Assembly (NCBI GenBank): GCA_947561395.2
Contig: OX387183.1
Span: 38,980,901 to 39,044,900, forward strand
From: Buxus sempervirens
Taxonomy: Eukaryota > Streptophyta > Magnoliopsida > Buxales > Buxaceae
Reading direction: 5' to 3'
Length of the DNA: 64,000 nucleotides
Below the pieces are notes generated by a model that was not told the origin of the DNA, searched no databases, and saw nothing but the letters and a program-made list of their open reading frames with translations. A program made the position numbers and the translations under genes. Numbering within the stretch: position 1 is the first letter of the stretch; each line of letters opens with the position of its first letter. Positions 23,672 to 35,172 of this stretch are shown here, piece by piece.

Positions 23672-26283
23672 GGGGGCAGCAGCCCCCTTTCAAGGGGTTG
23701 GCTGATTTTTTTGGCCTGGCACCTTCTCTGCCCACTTTTGCCTCTCCGAATCCCTCTCTTCTCCAACCTCCTTGCCTCCACACCCCCTCATTCCACCGGA
23801 TTTTGTCTCTTCATCACCTCTTCCCTTCTTCTTCTTCACTTGATTCACCAGGCCAAGTGAGGCCTGCTGCCGTTGGAAGAAGGTGGGTGCACTGGAGGAC
23901 TTTCCAGCTGCTACCCAACTCCCAGGAGGAGGCTCCACCTTGTATAAGAGTGTAAGAACCCCTAGGTGAGATTCCTCATGATGTTTTGTTACTCATATAT
24001 TAAAAGTCAGATTTTTCCCATGACTTCCATACTTTTTTCTTCCTCCTTTGCATAGGCTTGTTTTTCATCTTATTTTTAGCATGCATTTGTTTCCCTTTCA
24101 TGGCATGAGACCCTATCAAAGCAAGGTGTCTACAGGTAAGTTCTTGGGAATGTGAGAGCTCCATGCTTTCACACACTTTTTAGCATACATGAGTTGCTAT
24201 TATGGGCTTATTTCGAGCACTTCTAAAGGGAGCTTGTTCCCTCTCTTATTCCATCCCATGTACCCCAATAAGCCCCCCTTCCTTCACCCTTCTCTTTGGT
24301 GTTTTCTTTTGCTGTGGGAACTACTGTTTTGAGCATGTCTAGTGGGGTTAAAATGCATGTGTTTGCATGTTTATTTAATTCGGAGCATGACCCTTTGCTT
24401 TTTATGCTAGATCAGTAGGGTAGGGAGAAACTTTTGGGGCTGCTGTTGGCGGCAACAGCAGCATCCCATCCCTTTTTCAGCAACCTGGTTTAATGTGCCT
24501 TTATCTACAGAACTTGTGGAGCATGTTTCCTTGCTTAAGTGTTTTATAAGCATGATTTGTTGGTGGACAATGTTTGCTTTTGTTTTTTTTTTGGTATGAC
24601 AACCTGCTGCTTACCTAGCCACTGCCATGCTTCCCCCTTTGGTTGGTGTATTACTGTTTGGATCCCCCAAGCTCGATCCCTTTCCCCGTTACATCCACTG
24701 ATTTTCAGCAATGCATGTAACCCCAAGGACAGTAGCTAACCCAATGGAAGTGACCTCCCCTTTGCATGCTTAACCTAGTTTCTTGGCTCCCTCATGAATC
24801 CCATTAACCCCCATGCATCCCACACTCCCCTAGTGGCATTTCAACCTTTGCATATTAGCTACTGTTTGTTTGTTGTTGCTACTCCAAGTCTTATGTCATG
24901 TGGGGTTTTGTGACCATCTTGTTTAGCTTGAGACGCATGAATGTTTGGTTTAGATGGCTTGCTATTTGGTAGCATGAGAACGTTCCGATGAGGGTGCCCA
25001 AATCCCCTACCCCCTTGCTGTATGTTGGTGAGAAGAAGTGAGGGAGCAGCATCTGTATGCCCTCCTTCTTCCCACTTGTCTCAGTCAAGAGATCCAAAGG
25101 GAAATCAAAGTGGAGGTTTCCCTTCCACCTGAACCAATGTGGGCCCTCTCAGAGGCCCACATGATTTGTAGAAGGTCCTAGGAAGCCCAAAAGAAACATC
25201 CTAAGGCCAAAACCCCGAAAACATGCCTTTTGAGGGTGATCCGGCAACTCAGGCCAGATCACCTAGGGCCTATGTATATCCGGCAACTAAGGCCGGATAC
25301 ATGATAAAAAATGCCATCTTTGTAATTTTATGCTCCTTGCCGAATTTCTATGCCATTTCCTACAAAACCAAGTGAACCAACAGGGTTTCCGAGTCACCCG
25401 GGAACCCAACTTGGGACCTGGACCACCGGTCCAACCTGGTACACTAGTGGCCTTCCAACGCCAAGCCCGATAAACCCAAAAGCATGCGACTTAAGCAAGA
25501 TTAAGTGAAATTAACTGATCTAATCGAACGGGCCAAACCCAATGTGGCCCACCCGTACCTTGTTTTGTGGAATTAATGTCTAAATTGCATGGTTTGGCCG
25601 AGACCAAGGGTAAGGGCCTATCGGGCCCACCAACTAAACCAGGTGAGGGTTTAACTCGAACTTCATGGAATCTGGGCTTTCAAAGCCCCAAGGCTGGATT
25701 ACGGGACCCAAGCCCGATGTCCAGAACACTTTGGAAGACTAAACCAAGATGAATTGAAAATACTTTGGCATCCACCATGGGGGCCCACCAGGGGCCCGCA
25801 AACCAATGCAAACTCACTTATTGCATGAAAATCACATAAACCTCCAATTTGAACAAATTAAGTAAAATTAATTTACTAAACCTAAGCCCAAAGGGCCTCT
25901 TAGGCTTAGACAGAGGCCCATATGGAACATGTGGGCTTAACCAAGCCCACCAGGGACACCGTGGGCCTTCCAACGGGGCCCACCCAATCAGACTCGAATA
26001 ACCTAAAATAAGCAAGATAAAATCAACTAAAGGGACCCACGCCACTCAGGTGGTCCCGACAGACTTAACCTAATTGCCTGCCGGATTAGGAATCGGGTGA
26101 GAAACCAAAATAAAGCTGACTCAAACCAGGGAACCCACGGGACCCGTCATCCGACGGGGTGGTTTGGGGTGTCTACGGACTTCCCCAGACCACAACCGAG
26201 ACCCTTCTCAGAATCTCAAGCCGCAGACCAAAGCCCAATAGACAAGATTAGGCACCCAGGTGTCCGCCTGCACCCCATTAGGC

Positions 26284-26305
26284 GGTGGCGACTCCGAATT
26301 TCCCC
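26284..26305 (+). other. Primer binding site, tRNA-Arg-like
   Basis: GGTGGCGACTCCGAATTTCC about 14 bases after the LTR end; it matches the core at 3073 and 6036. Confidence 0.5.
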
Positions 26306-27509
26306 GTGCCACGTTTCCGACGCTCGCACATGTACTTAACTCTCTATTCGAATGAATATATAATTGGTCCTATTCTCAAAGTGTATTGATCTTATTTTGT
26401 TTTAAATTCACTTAAGATTAGAGTTCTTTATGCACAAGTGTGAGAATGAGTTTGCTTGGGTTTCTATTTTGGGGAGAATAAAAACTGCAGTCATGTTCCA
26501 AATCCCTAAATCCCCCTAGCATTATTATTATTATCAATCATTGTATTTATTATTAATTACGGATTTTTATAAAGCTGAAATTAGGGCATAATAGCAGATT
26601 TCGACCAAATTTGCAGATAACGTAATTTACGTATCAATGCATCGTTCTTCAAGAGTGCAACTAAAAATAGTTCAACACCGTTTTAGAAAGATAGTGTAAT
26701 GATGAAATGACAATTTAACACAGCTCTGAACAGTTCTAACCCTAATATGCATATGCAATGCCTATTTACTTATCTTAAGTAAATGTCCTCGTATTTTGTA
26801 ATCTCCATTTAGTTAAGATATTGCATATAAATAAGCAAATATCTTCCCCCCTCCCATGTGAAATTATTAAAAATAGTTTCAAACCCAAAATTTTAAGGAA
26901 TAACAAATTAATTTACCAATTCAAGGCCAAACTCTGGTTTTTTAGATCTGGTGGAAAATTTTACCATCTTAACGATGAGGTATTTGTCAAATTTTAAAGG
27001 TTAAAAATTCATTTATATCAAAGCATTGTTAAAACCCTAATATCTGGAGGAAAATTATCTTGAACTATTGTCTTAATAAAAATTCCATTGTGGTCAAAAA
27101 TCAACAAAATATCAACAGGAAAAGTTTGACTTTGTACAAAAGGTTAGTTTCGGGCCTTGTCCTTCGTGATGTTGGATTCAAATGGATCATTGATCTTAAC
27201 TCCAATATTAAAAGTTGAAATTTTCAATAAAATATTCCTCCCTTTTATAATTTGCCCAAAATCGTGCAATTTTTGGGTGTTTACAATTAGGGGCGGGGCC
27301 GATTACAAATTCTAAAACCTAGGTCAGTTTAAGGCGAGGTTGGGTTTGCAACGGCCCGACTCGTAGGGTCATTATACTTATTGCAAAATAGGGTTTGCCT
27401 CTTTTAGGTTTGCCATTTTGCATCATTTTTATTTCTTCTTCTTCTAGATAAAGTTGGGGAAACAGGGATAGCTTGGAGTTCAAAACCGAAAACCGCATTC
27501 CACAGCGTC
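26306..27509. other. Transposon leader or interior remnant, no gene
   Basis: AT-rich with an (ATT)n stretch at about 26520. Frames are short. It is the sequence that would follow a Tat-type primer site, and it is interrupted at 27514 by a solo LTR. Confidence 0.4.
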
Positions 27510-27514
27510 ACTGT

Positions 27515-30307
27515 TGTAAAACCTCGAATTTTTGGATAATAATTAAGGCATAAATAAATAAAAGAAAATAGGGGTTTGAATATAGGGGAAATAAAAGAGT
27601 GGAAATTTAGAGGATTAATAATTCAAATAAATAATAATTTTTAAATAAAAGAGAATTTTCAAAGGAGATTAACCTAGGAGGATAAAAGGGTATTTTAGTA
27701 AATTACAAAAGGACAAATTGATGAATTGAATCATTAAATAACTAATAGAATTGGAAAATAGAAGATTAAAATTTATTGGGTTAGGTTTGAAGTTAAATAG
27801 TAATAATTACAGCATAAAAGAATGGAAAAAGGGCAATTGTGTAATTATAATTAATTAGTGGCCTTAATTTGGAGAAAAAGTGACTTAATAAGGTGTTTAG
27901 GTAATATTTAGAAATAGATATAAAATAAAAAAAATTTATTAAAAGTAGGAGTTTATTTAGTAAGGGACTTAATAGGTAAGGTACTAAAAAGAGAATTAGA
28001 AGGAGGAGAGAAAGAAGGAATTAATTAGAAGGTTTCCTAATCCCAATTGGACTCCTCTAAGGTTAGTCTATTTAAGCAAGTTTAGGGTTTCTTTTAATCA
28101 ACTTATGTAGAGGAAAATGAGGAGAAAAAGGTAGCTCCCACGTTTTGGAAAGTATAGAGAATGAAAAAGAGGAAAATAGAAAAATCACAAGAGAAAAGAG
28201 CTGTTGCAGAAAACCTCCAACTAGCAACCATCAAAGTTAGATAGGGAGAGATTCAATCGTCGGATTGACCTCAAATTTGGAGGTTTTGTTCACGACTGGT
28301 AGGACTACAATCTGAACAGTGGTGATCTTTTTTGGAGAACCCTAAGATGGTGTGATAAATAACAGAAATTCAGATTCAATAGAAGATGGATTTTTGCATA
28401 ATAAGGCAAGTAGCAATCACTTGAAAACTGGAGGAACTGCATGTTTCCGTGTTTTGATTTATTTCAGATTGATTTGATTAGATGGGAATATGTTTCATGG
28501 ATATGGTTGTTTTCATCGATAAGTCTTCATGTTCTTGAAAGAAAAGTATAAAAGTATTAATGAATATAGGTTTGATATTTGTATATGACCTAGGAATTGC
28601 AATTAATTTATACAAATAAGTCTAGGGTGTTGTAGTTATGATTTAGGTTAATAAGAAATAAATTTAGAACAAATAAAAACTAAAGAATTAACACAAAATT
28701 CAGAAATTTGGAAAATTTGGAAATCTACCGAAATTGCATGGGCGCTCAACAGGTCGCTCGAGCGACCTAAGCCAGATTTTAATATTTGGGGATTTTAGGT
28801 CTAAATTAATGTTTAATAATTTTTCCTAACAATCTAATTATTGTAACACCTGTATAGGAGTTAGGTTGAGGTGTAGAAACTGACGGAATTTAATTTGGTA
28901 TTAAAACTAATAATTTGGAACAATGAATGCAAATAGGTGTCTTAAAGGACAAGGTTATGGAAATAGTGGATTAGATTAAGTTAAACATAAATTTGGGGAT
29001 TTGAACCAACTCTTAAGCTTCAATATGAGTCTATAGGAACTACTGGAATTGAAAGATAACAGAAATTATATAACTTAACACCTTAGGTTATAACTATAGA
29101 AATTTGGATCTTAAATAAATAGTTAATTAGGGAAGTTTTAGTTAAAGTCATAGGAATCTTATTTTTGCTCATGAATGTGAACTATAACCTGTCTAAACTT
29201 TTAATAATTATGTTTTGGGTGCGTCAATATTTATGGAGTCTGGTTTGGAGATTTATTCGTGGTTTGATTGTGTTTTCTCAACGGGATTGATTTTGGGTTA
29301 AGAAGATTGAGACATGTATATCACTTGAAAATGAGTTATGATAATTGATTTGAATTATTATAGTGGAGATCATGATTTACGGAAATATGAATATGAATTG
29401 GTAATCAATTGTAATACATGTGAGTTGTGTCTAGCGAGCATAGTTGTATATGGATCCATAGGCTAAGCTAGATAGTGGAGGGGTATTTACTTTGGGTTGA
29501 TTACTCCAAATTTGCGCTCACGCTTTCTTTGCAAGTTAGTTTGCATTATGAGGTCTTTATGTCTGTAGGGTCTCATTTCATGTTTAAGATGTTGGTGAGT
29601 ACCATGTATGTGCGGATTAGCGGCCATTCCTATGTATTGATTCAGGGGCTGCATGTTGGGTGGTACATGTTGAACTCCGTATTTCAGTTTTGTGTTGCTA
29701 TTACTTAAGTTTCGTGAACAATAAGTCAATGACTAGGCCTCTTATCATCAGATTCAGATGTAGGTTTGAGGATTTTTACTAGCTTCGCTCATAAGTCGCA
29801 TGGTGGCGTAGCAAATGAAGAGTATCTGTTCAAAGACTTATCTTGCTTCATGAGTCATGTGATGTCACATGTGGTGTTTTGTTTATATTTTATAGTTTAT
29901 GTTGAAATTGTTTACATGGACTTGAATTATTGCTTTTACTTCGATTTATCGTTATAGTTCATGACTATTTCATAAAATAAATTGTTCAACTGTATGCACC
30001 TTGCTACTTGTTGAACTTTATATCTCACTCTGGTTTTCCCCCAATTTTTTAGGAATGCTTAGAGAGATTGTCAAGTTTAGGATAGTGTACTCATGGGTGA
30101 AATTGTAGTCATTACCATAGAACACATTCAGAATAAAGAGATTCTTATTGTAAATTAATTTGATTAAATTGAATTAAATATGCTATGCTTCCAATTGTAC
30201 TCTGATATAATTAAAAGTTTTAAATTCCGCATAAATTTTAGTTTGTTCTAACCCAGTTTTTACTAACACTCCTAGTTTATTTGTTGAACCGGATTCGGTG
30301 CGTTACA
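27515..30307 (+). mobile_element. Solo Tekay/Del-type LTR with target duplication (2793 bp)
   Basis: It starts TGTAAAACCTCGAATTTTT and ends GGTGCGTTACA. The five bases on each side are ACTGT (27510-27514) and ACTGC (30308-30312), a 5-bp target duplication with one change. TATTTAAG at about 28069 may be the TATA box. An 18-bp perfect palindrome lies at 28751. No primer site or gag-pol is present, so it is a solo LTR. Small frames inside (such as 29475-29708) are not conserved coding sequence. Confidence 0.75.
28751..28768. promoter_or_regulatory. Perfect 18-bp palindrome in solo LTR
   Basis: AGGTCGCTCGAGCGACCT is its own reverse complement. It lies about 680 bp downstream of the presumed TATA box. 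Confidence 0.7.
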
Positions 30308-30312
30308 ACTGC

Positions 30313-31480
30313 CACCACCAATCCAAGGAAAATCTTGTCGATTCGTCACCATTAGGTAGGTTTTCTTCCATTTTGAGGTTTCTCTTCTTCTCCAACAAGA
30401 CAAAGACATCGAAAATTCAAATTCTAATAGGTGCGGGTTAGGGCAGGAATGAGTTTCAAAAATTGCTTTAGGGTCGGGGATAGTTTCCACATCTCTGTCC
30501 TGGCCCCTGGGGCTAGGCATGGTCAAGGAAACCTTCACTCCGTTAGAAGTGAGGTCGGAGTTGGAGGAACCTGTTCTGAACCCACGCGCATTGCCATTCT
30601 TAGTCTAGCCGGCCAATGGGAGTGACATCACCCAGGGAGCTGGCTGGTCGCTAGACTTGAACGACCAAGAAGGAAACCCAAGCTGATTGTGCTCTATGTG
30701 CGGTCACTTGGAGAGGGCTATAAAACCACGTGTCACGAACTGTAGGGGACTTTTGGCCATTTTTTAGATGTTGGAGAACCCTCTCCCTTGGGCCAACCTT
30801 GTGTAATAGGCTTCCAAATCGCCATTTGCCAAACCTAAAGCCTTCTTAGAAGATCCAAGGAGTTTCCTTTCTCTAACAAGGAAGGTGTGGAGTTGCTTTC
30901 AGGCCATTGGAAGAACTCTTAGTATCCTGAAAGTGCGTCTCACGAGATAAGTTCGTCGTTTTGTTTCATTTCAATTGGTGTATGTAAATATTCATATTAA
31001 ACATGTTCTATTATTACCTCTTGATTTTTTATGGTACCTCTCTTTCATTGTATCTCGAGTTTGTAATATTGGAGAGAAGATGAGTGACCTTATTATGGTA
31101 AAAGAGATTCAAAAATGATGGAGATGCATATAAAGAACAAAAGAGGGAGTAGATTAGGCTTACGTTTATACATTTATGATTAAAGAATGCTTGTGATAAT
31201 CTTGTATGTTGTTTGTGGTTTGGACAAACAAAAACATGCCTTCTTTTCCTTTGGAAGCATGTTCAAATGCATACTTAGTGCGCTTACACGCATACAATGT
31301 CAATTATCATGTCTTTTTCATGTACATTAGCACACACTTTTATGCACCTTATTTTATGCTTTTGAAGATATTTAAATGCTCACAAATACTAGAAAAAGGG
31401 TTGTCGGCCCCTAACCTTCCTCCTACATCTTCAAAAGGAGGAATCAAATGGGAAAAATTAGATTTGGGTGAAGCATGCCG
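30313..31480. other. Unassigned DNA right of the solo LTR
   Basis: It includes a TATA-like CTATAAAAC at about 30718 close to CCACGTGTC, which could be an LTR promoter of the diverged Tat copy ending at 32.2 kb. No protein similarity was found in any frame. Confidence 0.35.
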
Positions 31481-32200
31481 CAACCACTTAGGCATGCTTC
31501 ATGAGCGGCAAGAGCCAAAATAGTGCCTGGCTGCCTAGCATGAGCGGCCAAGGCTTAGAAAACCATTTGGACCTTTTTAGGCCATTTGGATGAACACAAC
31601 AGGGCCCACAAAGACCCTACTTCCATGTACACCCGTCCAACATGAATAAAGGCCTAGTGACCCACCGCAAAGCCAACAAAAAAAAAAAAAAAATGGAATA
31701 GGTCTTGGTGGCTAGAAAAGAAAAGACCATAGTTGTTCTGGGTAAGCTGTCAGGTACAAATAGTTTCCAAATTTTGATTCTTTGTTGATTCAAATTAAAT
31801 AAGAACACATTAATTGAATCCAACAGAGGACTCGAGTTGAACCGACCTTCCAATTGGACCTGGGCTTCTCCAAAATCCTAGGTATGGACAATGGGCCTTC
31901 CAACAGGGCCCAACAAATAGACTCATTTCACTTGAACAAAAAGGACATAAATGAGCAAATTGGGCCAGACGCCAAAAAGCCTAAAATGAAAAATGCTTGA
32001 ATAGGAAGGGTGAATCAAACTGACTCGGACCAAAGTTCAATCGGGTTAACCTAACGGACCCATCTTAGACGGGGTGGACCGGGGTGATTACGCACTTCCT
32101 TGGACTATAACTGGGTGCTTACTTGAATATCTGTGTTGTAGGCTAAGCCTTAGACAGACTTCTAGGTATTAGGTGTCTATCTACACATCATCAAGTAGTG
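31481..32200 (+). mobile_element. Diverged Tat/Ogre-type LTR 3' end
   Basis: It shares, in order, GGGCCTTCCAAC(A/G)GGGCCCA, GACGGGGTGG, a GGGGTG-TAC-GACTTCC block and AGGTGTC(T/C) with 25950-26270. It ends TCTACACATCATCAAG before GTGGCAACTCC (about 32202), a mutated primer site. It is older than the 22.8-26.3 kb copy. Confidence 0.5.
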
Positions 32201-32228
32201 GCAACTCCTTCTAAACCAGCAATAATAC

Positions 32229-32870
32229 TTTTTTTTCAGAAAAATCAGTGCATCATACATACATAAAGTGTATCGAACAATTAAATTAGTGCATCCAAAA
32301 TTGTCTAAGTGGTTATTTTTAACGCGACACTAATACTCTATTTTTTTAAAAATAAAATAGTGCATCTTATGGACGAAAGTGTATGTCTAAAATGCAAACT
32401 AATACATTCAAAAGCACCTACAGCTAGGTGATTTACCTGTAAACTGTTATCAACATCCTTCTTAAGAAAAGAATCCGTACATTATACATGTAAAAGATAG
32501 TGCAACTAAAATTCGTATAAAAGCACCTATTAGTAGGCGAGTTTCTTATAAATCATTGATAATAGGCTTTTTAAGAAAAATCAACATATAAAAAAAAAGT
32601 GAATCTAAAATGTAAATTATTGCACCCAAAATCGTCGTAACTGGGCAATTTACTTTGAACCTCAACCAATAAGTTCTTAAAGAAAGAATATAATGCATAC
32701 ACTAAAAAAAAAAAAAGCAAGTCTAACTTGTAAATTAGTGCATCCAAAATTGCCTATAACTAGTCACTTTACTTGTAAATCATCCTTAACAGCTTTTTAA
32801 GGGAAAAATTAGTATATCCTGCATAAAAAAAGTTCATCTACTATATAAATTATTGGCCCTCATTTGTGGC
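32229..32870 (+). repeat. Degenerate tandem array, period about 112 bp
   Basis: The block GCATCCAAAATTG starts at 32291 and recurs, diverged, at 32405, 32502, 32622 and 32740 (steps 114, 97, 120, 118). Each unit also carries a CTTTTTAAG(A)AAAA block, an AAAGTG-ATCTAAAATGTAAATTA block and a C(A/T)ATTTAC(T/C)TGTAAA block. There are about 5.5 units. It begins directly after a primer-site-like sequence. Confidence 0.7.
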
Positions 32871-32965
32871 AACCCACTACCGAAGGTCTCAAGGTTTAAA
32901 AGGTAAGTATTAAAGTATTAGTCTTTGTTTTATTTGTTTTTTGATGTTATACCTTCCCTTTTTTT

Positions 32966-33974
32966 GGGACAATTATGAAAAAGGGCCATTTTTTAAAACT
33001 AATTGATCCGAAAGGTCACTTCTAAAAATAATTAAAAAATAGTGTTATTTTATTATTGACAAAACATGCTTGTGTCCATGTATTATGTGCTCGTATCCTA
33101 CGTAGAATGCATTCGTGTCCCATGTAAGAAGCTTGTGTCCTATGTATAATGAGCTTGTGTCTCAAGTAAAGCGATCCTTAAATTTAATTATTTTTTAAAA
33201 GTGATCCTTGGGGTGCTTATTGGGTTGGGGTTGGCACGGCCTAGCACACTAGTAGACTAGCATGGCCCTAGCCGCGCTGTGCCGGGCCCTGATTCTGGGG
33301 CCCATGGCCCGGGCGGCACGACCAGCGTCTAGCCAGCAAGTTGGGATGTGCCCGCCTTATACGCAAATTTTTACACAAAAAATGGGTTTTCCCCCCTTTT
33401 TTTTTACAATTTTACCCTTCCAACCTAGTTAGAATAGATGAGTGCCAACCTAGTTGGGATGTACTTATACTATAGTGATGCAATATTATTTGTGCAAGTG
33501 TATTATGTATAAGTATGGTTGTATTTGCAAAGTTGTACACTTGTACTTCTAATAATTAATTTATTTAAATTTTTTTGAGCAAATTCTATCTCAGTATGTG
33601 CAAAACATTTTTGTGAATAATAAACATATATTTTTTAATGTTATTTTACTAATTTTTTCCATTTTCTCTAAATTTTTTTCAGAAAAGGGATCAAGGCTCG
33701 CGGGCGCCCTGTCGGGCCCGACACGGCCTAACCTTAGCCGTGCCACGAGCTAGGCCGTGCCTGCGTTTTCCCTAATGGGCCAGTCACAGGCTAAACGTGC
33801 CCATGCTGTGCGGGGCCGGCCTGTTTAGCAACCCTAAGTAATCCTATAATTTAATTTCGATAGACTTTTTTTATTTATAATTATCAACAAAAGTGGCCCT
33901 TTTCTGTAATTCTGCATCTTAGTGGACTATTTTTATAAATATTTTTAAAAAGTGACATTTCTCATAATTTTCCC
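32966..33974. mobile_element. MITE with inverted termini, split by a hAT MITE
   Basis: The left end GGGACAATTATGAAAAAGGGCCA matches the inverted right end GGGAAAATTATGAGAAATGTCA; the halves on either side of the inner element are also partly complementary. Target duplications are obscured by the T-rich flanks, so the superfamily is open. A GTGTCC/GTATCC word repeats about every 25 bp at 33070-33160. Confidence 0.6.
33208..33837. mobile_element. GC-rich hAT-type MITE nested in the previous element
   Basis: TTGGGGTGC faces the inverted TAGGGTTGC, and AGTGATCC / AGTAATCC flank it as an 8-bp target duplication with one change. Subterminal arms are GC-rich (GGCACGGCCTAGCAC; inverted GGGCCGGCC) around an AT-rich core. 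No coding frame. Confidence 0.65.
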
Positions 33975-34140
33975 TTTGTTTTTTCAAAGTTCACGATTCT
34001 CCTTCGGTTGTTCAATTGGTTGAGGTAAAAAGATAAATAATTCATTGCATTATCAAGTTAAACTTTTGAGCTTGAAAACCTTTTTTAGTGCAATGGCAAA
34101 ATCTTAAGATGCTGCTTAATAACATTTTTTTATAAAAACA
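33975..34140. other. Short AT-rich spacer
   Basis: Nothing recognised. Confidence 0.4.
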
Positions 34141-34214
34141 AATTGAAAACCGAAAACCTTTCAAATTGGTTTCAAGTGAATAAGAAACGGGATTCTATGT
34201 TATCTATAGTTTTG

Positions 34215-34520
34215 ATTATTGTTGATATTAATGATAGTGGTGGTGATGACATTTATAGGGGATGCATTGGTGTTGATTGTGGTGGGGGTAATTGTAGCGG
34301 TGGAGGTTATTATGGTGGTGGTGGTTGTTGTAGTGGCGATGGAGGTGGTGATAACAGTGAATGTGGCGAGGGTAGTGGCTATGGAGTTGTTGCTAGTGGT
34401 GTTCGTAGAGGTGATGATTATTGTGGTGGTGGAGATAGAGGTGGCGAAGGCAATTGCAGCGGTGTTAGTGGCAGTGAAAGTGGTGGAAGGGGTGGTGATT
34501 GCATGGAAGACATGAGTGAT
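34215..34520 (+). repeat. Degenerate (GGT/GTG)n trinucleotide tract
   Basis: The run of GGTGGTGAT, GGTGGTGGT and GGCGATGGAGG words gives long glycine-rich and valine-rich frames in two phases. A frame open in two phases with repetitive content is expected from the repeat itself, so no gene is called. Confidence 0.65.
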
Positions 34521-34639
34521 TTGATTAATTTACAAAAATTACAAAATGCCATAAAAAAAAACTTTTTAGCTTTTGGGCTGTTTTTGGAGTGTTAGTTGCA
34601 AAAACAATTTGAAAAGTGTGCCTACCAGTTGAGATTTTA

Positions 34640-35172
34640 GATTTTTTGTTTTCAAAAAATAGAAAAGCTTATTCGATCGATCAGCACAAAAATCAGTTGA
34701 TATCTCAACTTCTGATTTGTTTCGAGTTAGCCGAACGGAAAGCGTAACTTGAAGATAATTGGGACCCAAAATCGCAGTCAGATCGATCTACACGGATACG
34801 TGGGTCCGAAGTTTTATGCCACGTGTGAAATCGGTGTTATCCTGGCCTCTACGTAAAGGACGACGCAAGCCATCGCTTTCAGAGGTGTTTCCGGTGGATG
34901 CTCAACCTTCTCTGTCTCTCTCTCCTTTAATTTTGCTTTGTTCTCTCTTATTAGGCTTATAATTTTTGTGTCAAATATTTTTTGGAATATATATTTCCAT
35001 CTTTTAATCTTTCAGATTTCTCTAACCCTAGCCCCGAAACCGGATCGAGAACTAGAAGAGCTCGTCTATCTAAGAATCCTATCTTTTTTGGGAGTTTGTT
35101 TAGCTGAGATTTTCAGTCAGAGATCTTCGAATTCATACCCTTCATTCTTAGCCTTCAATCGCTACTGCAAAC
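34640..35172 (+). promoter_or_regulatory. Promoter and 5' leader of the SYP132-type gene
   Basis: A G-box core CACGTG lies at 34820-34825 inside GCCACGTGTG, with TACGTGGG 20 bp upstream; paired ABRE/G-box cores of this kind bind bZIP or bHLH factors. A CT-rich Y-patch-like tract (TTCTCTGTCTCTCTCTCC, about 34908-34926) probably sits near the start of transcription. A telo-box-like CTAACCCTAG (about 35021) lies in the leader. There is no strong TATA. The leader has TTTCAG at about 35014, so a small leader intron is possible. Confidence 0.5.

Larger units (their letters stand above)
22834..26270 (+). mobile_element. Tat/Ogre-type long LTR (about 3.4 kb)
   Basis: It probably starts TGTAATCACCTC (22834) and ends GTCCGCCTGCAC just before the primer-site-like GGTGGCGACTCCGAATTTCC. 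U3 has a 148-bp-spaced internal duplication and an array of TATCCGG...CCGGATA palindromes ahead of the TATA box TATTTAA (23665-23671). G+C is higher than in the surroundings, with many GGGCCC/GGCCCA words. The last kb is matched, diverged, at about 31480-32200. Open frames inside are short and non-conserved. No gag-pol follows. Confidence 0.55.

Noticed and set aside
23626..23955. 109-codon plus-strand frame
   Set aside because: It lies within the LTR just after its TATA box, is overlapped by an antisense frame, and has no similarity.
34143..34595. 150-codon glycine-rich protein
   Set aside because: A trinucleotide repeat gives open Gly-rich and Val-rich frames at once. There is no signal peptide, and the sequence outside the repeat is not protein-like.
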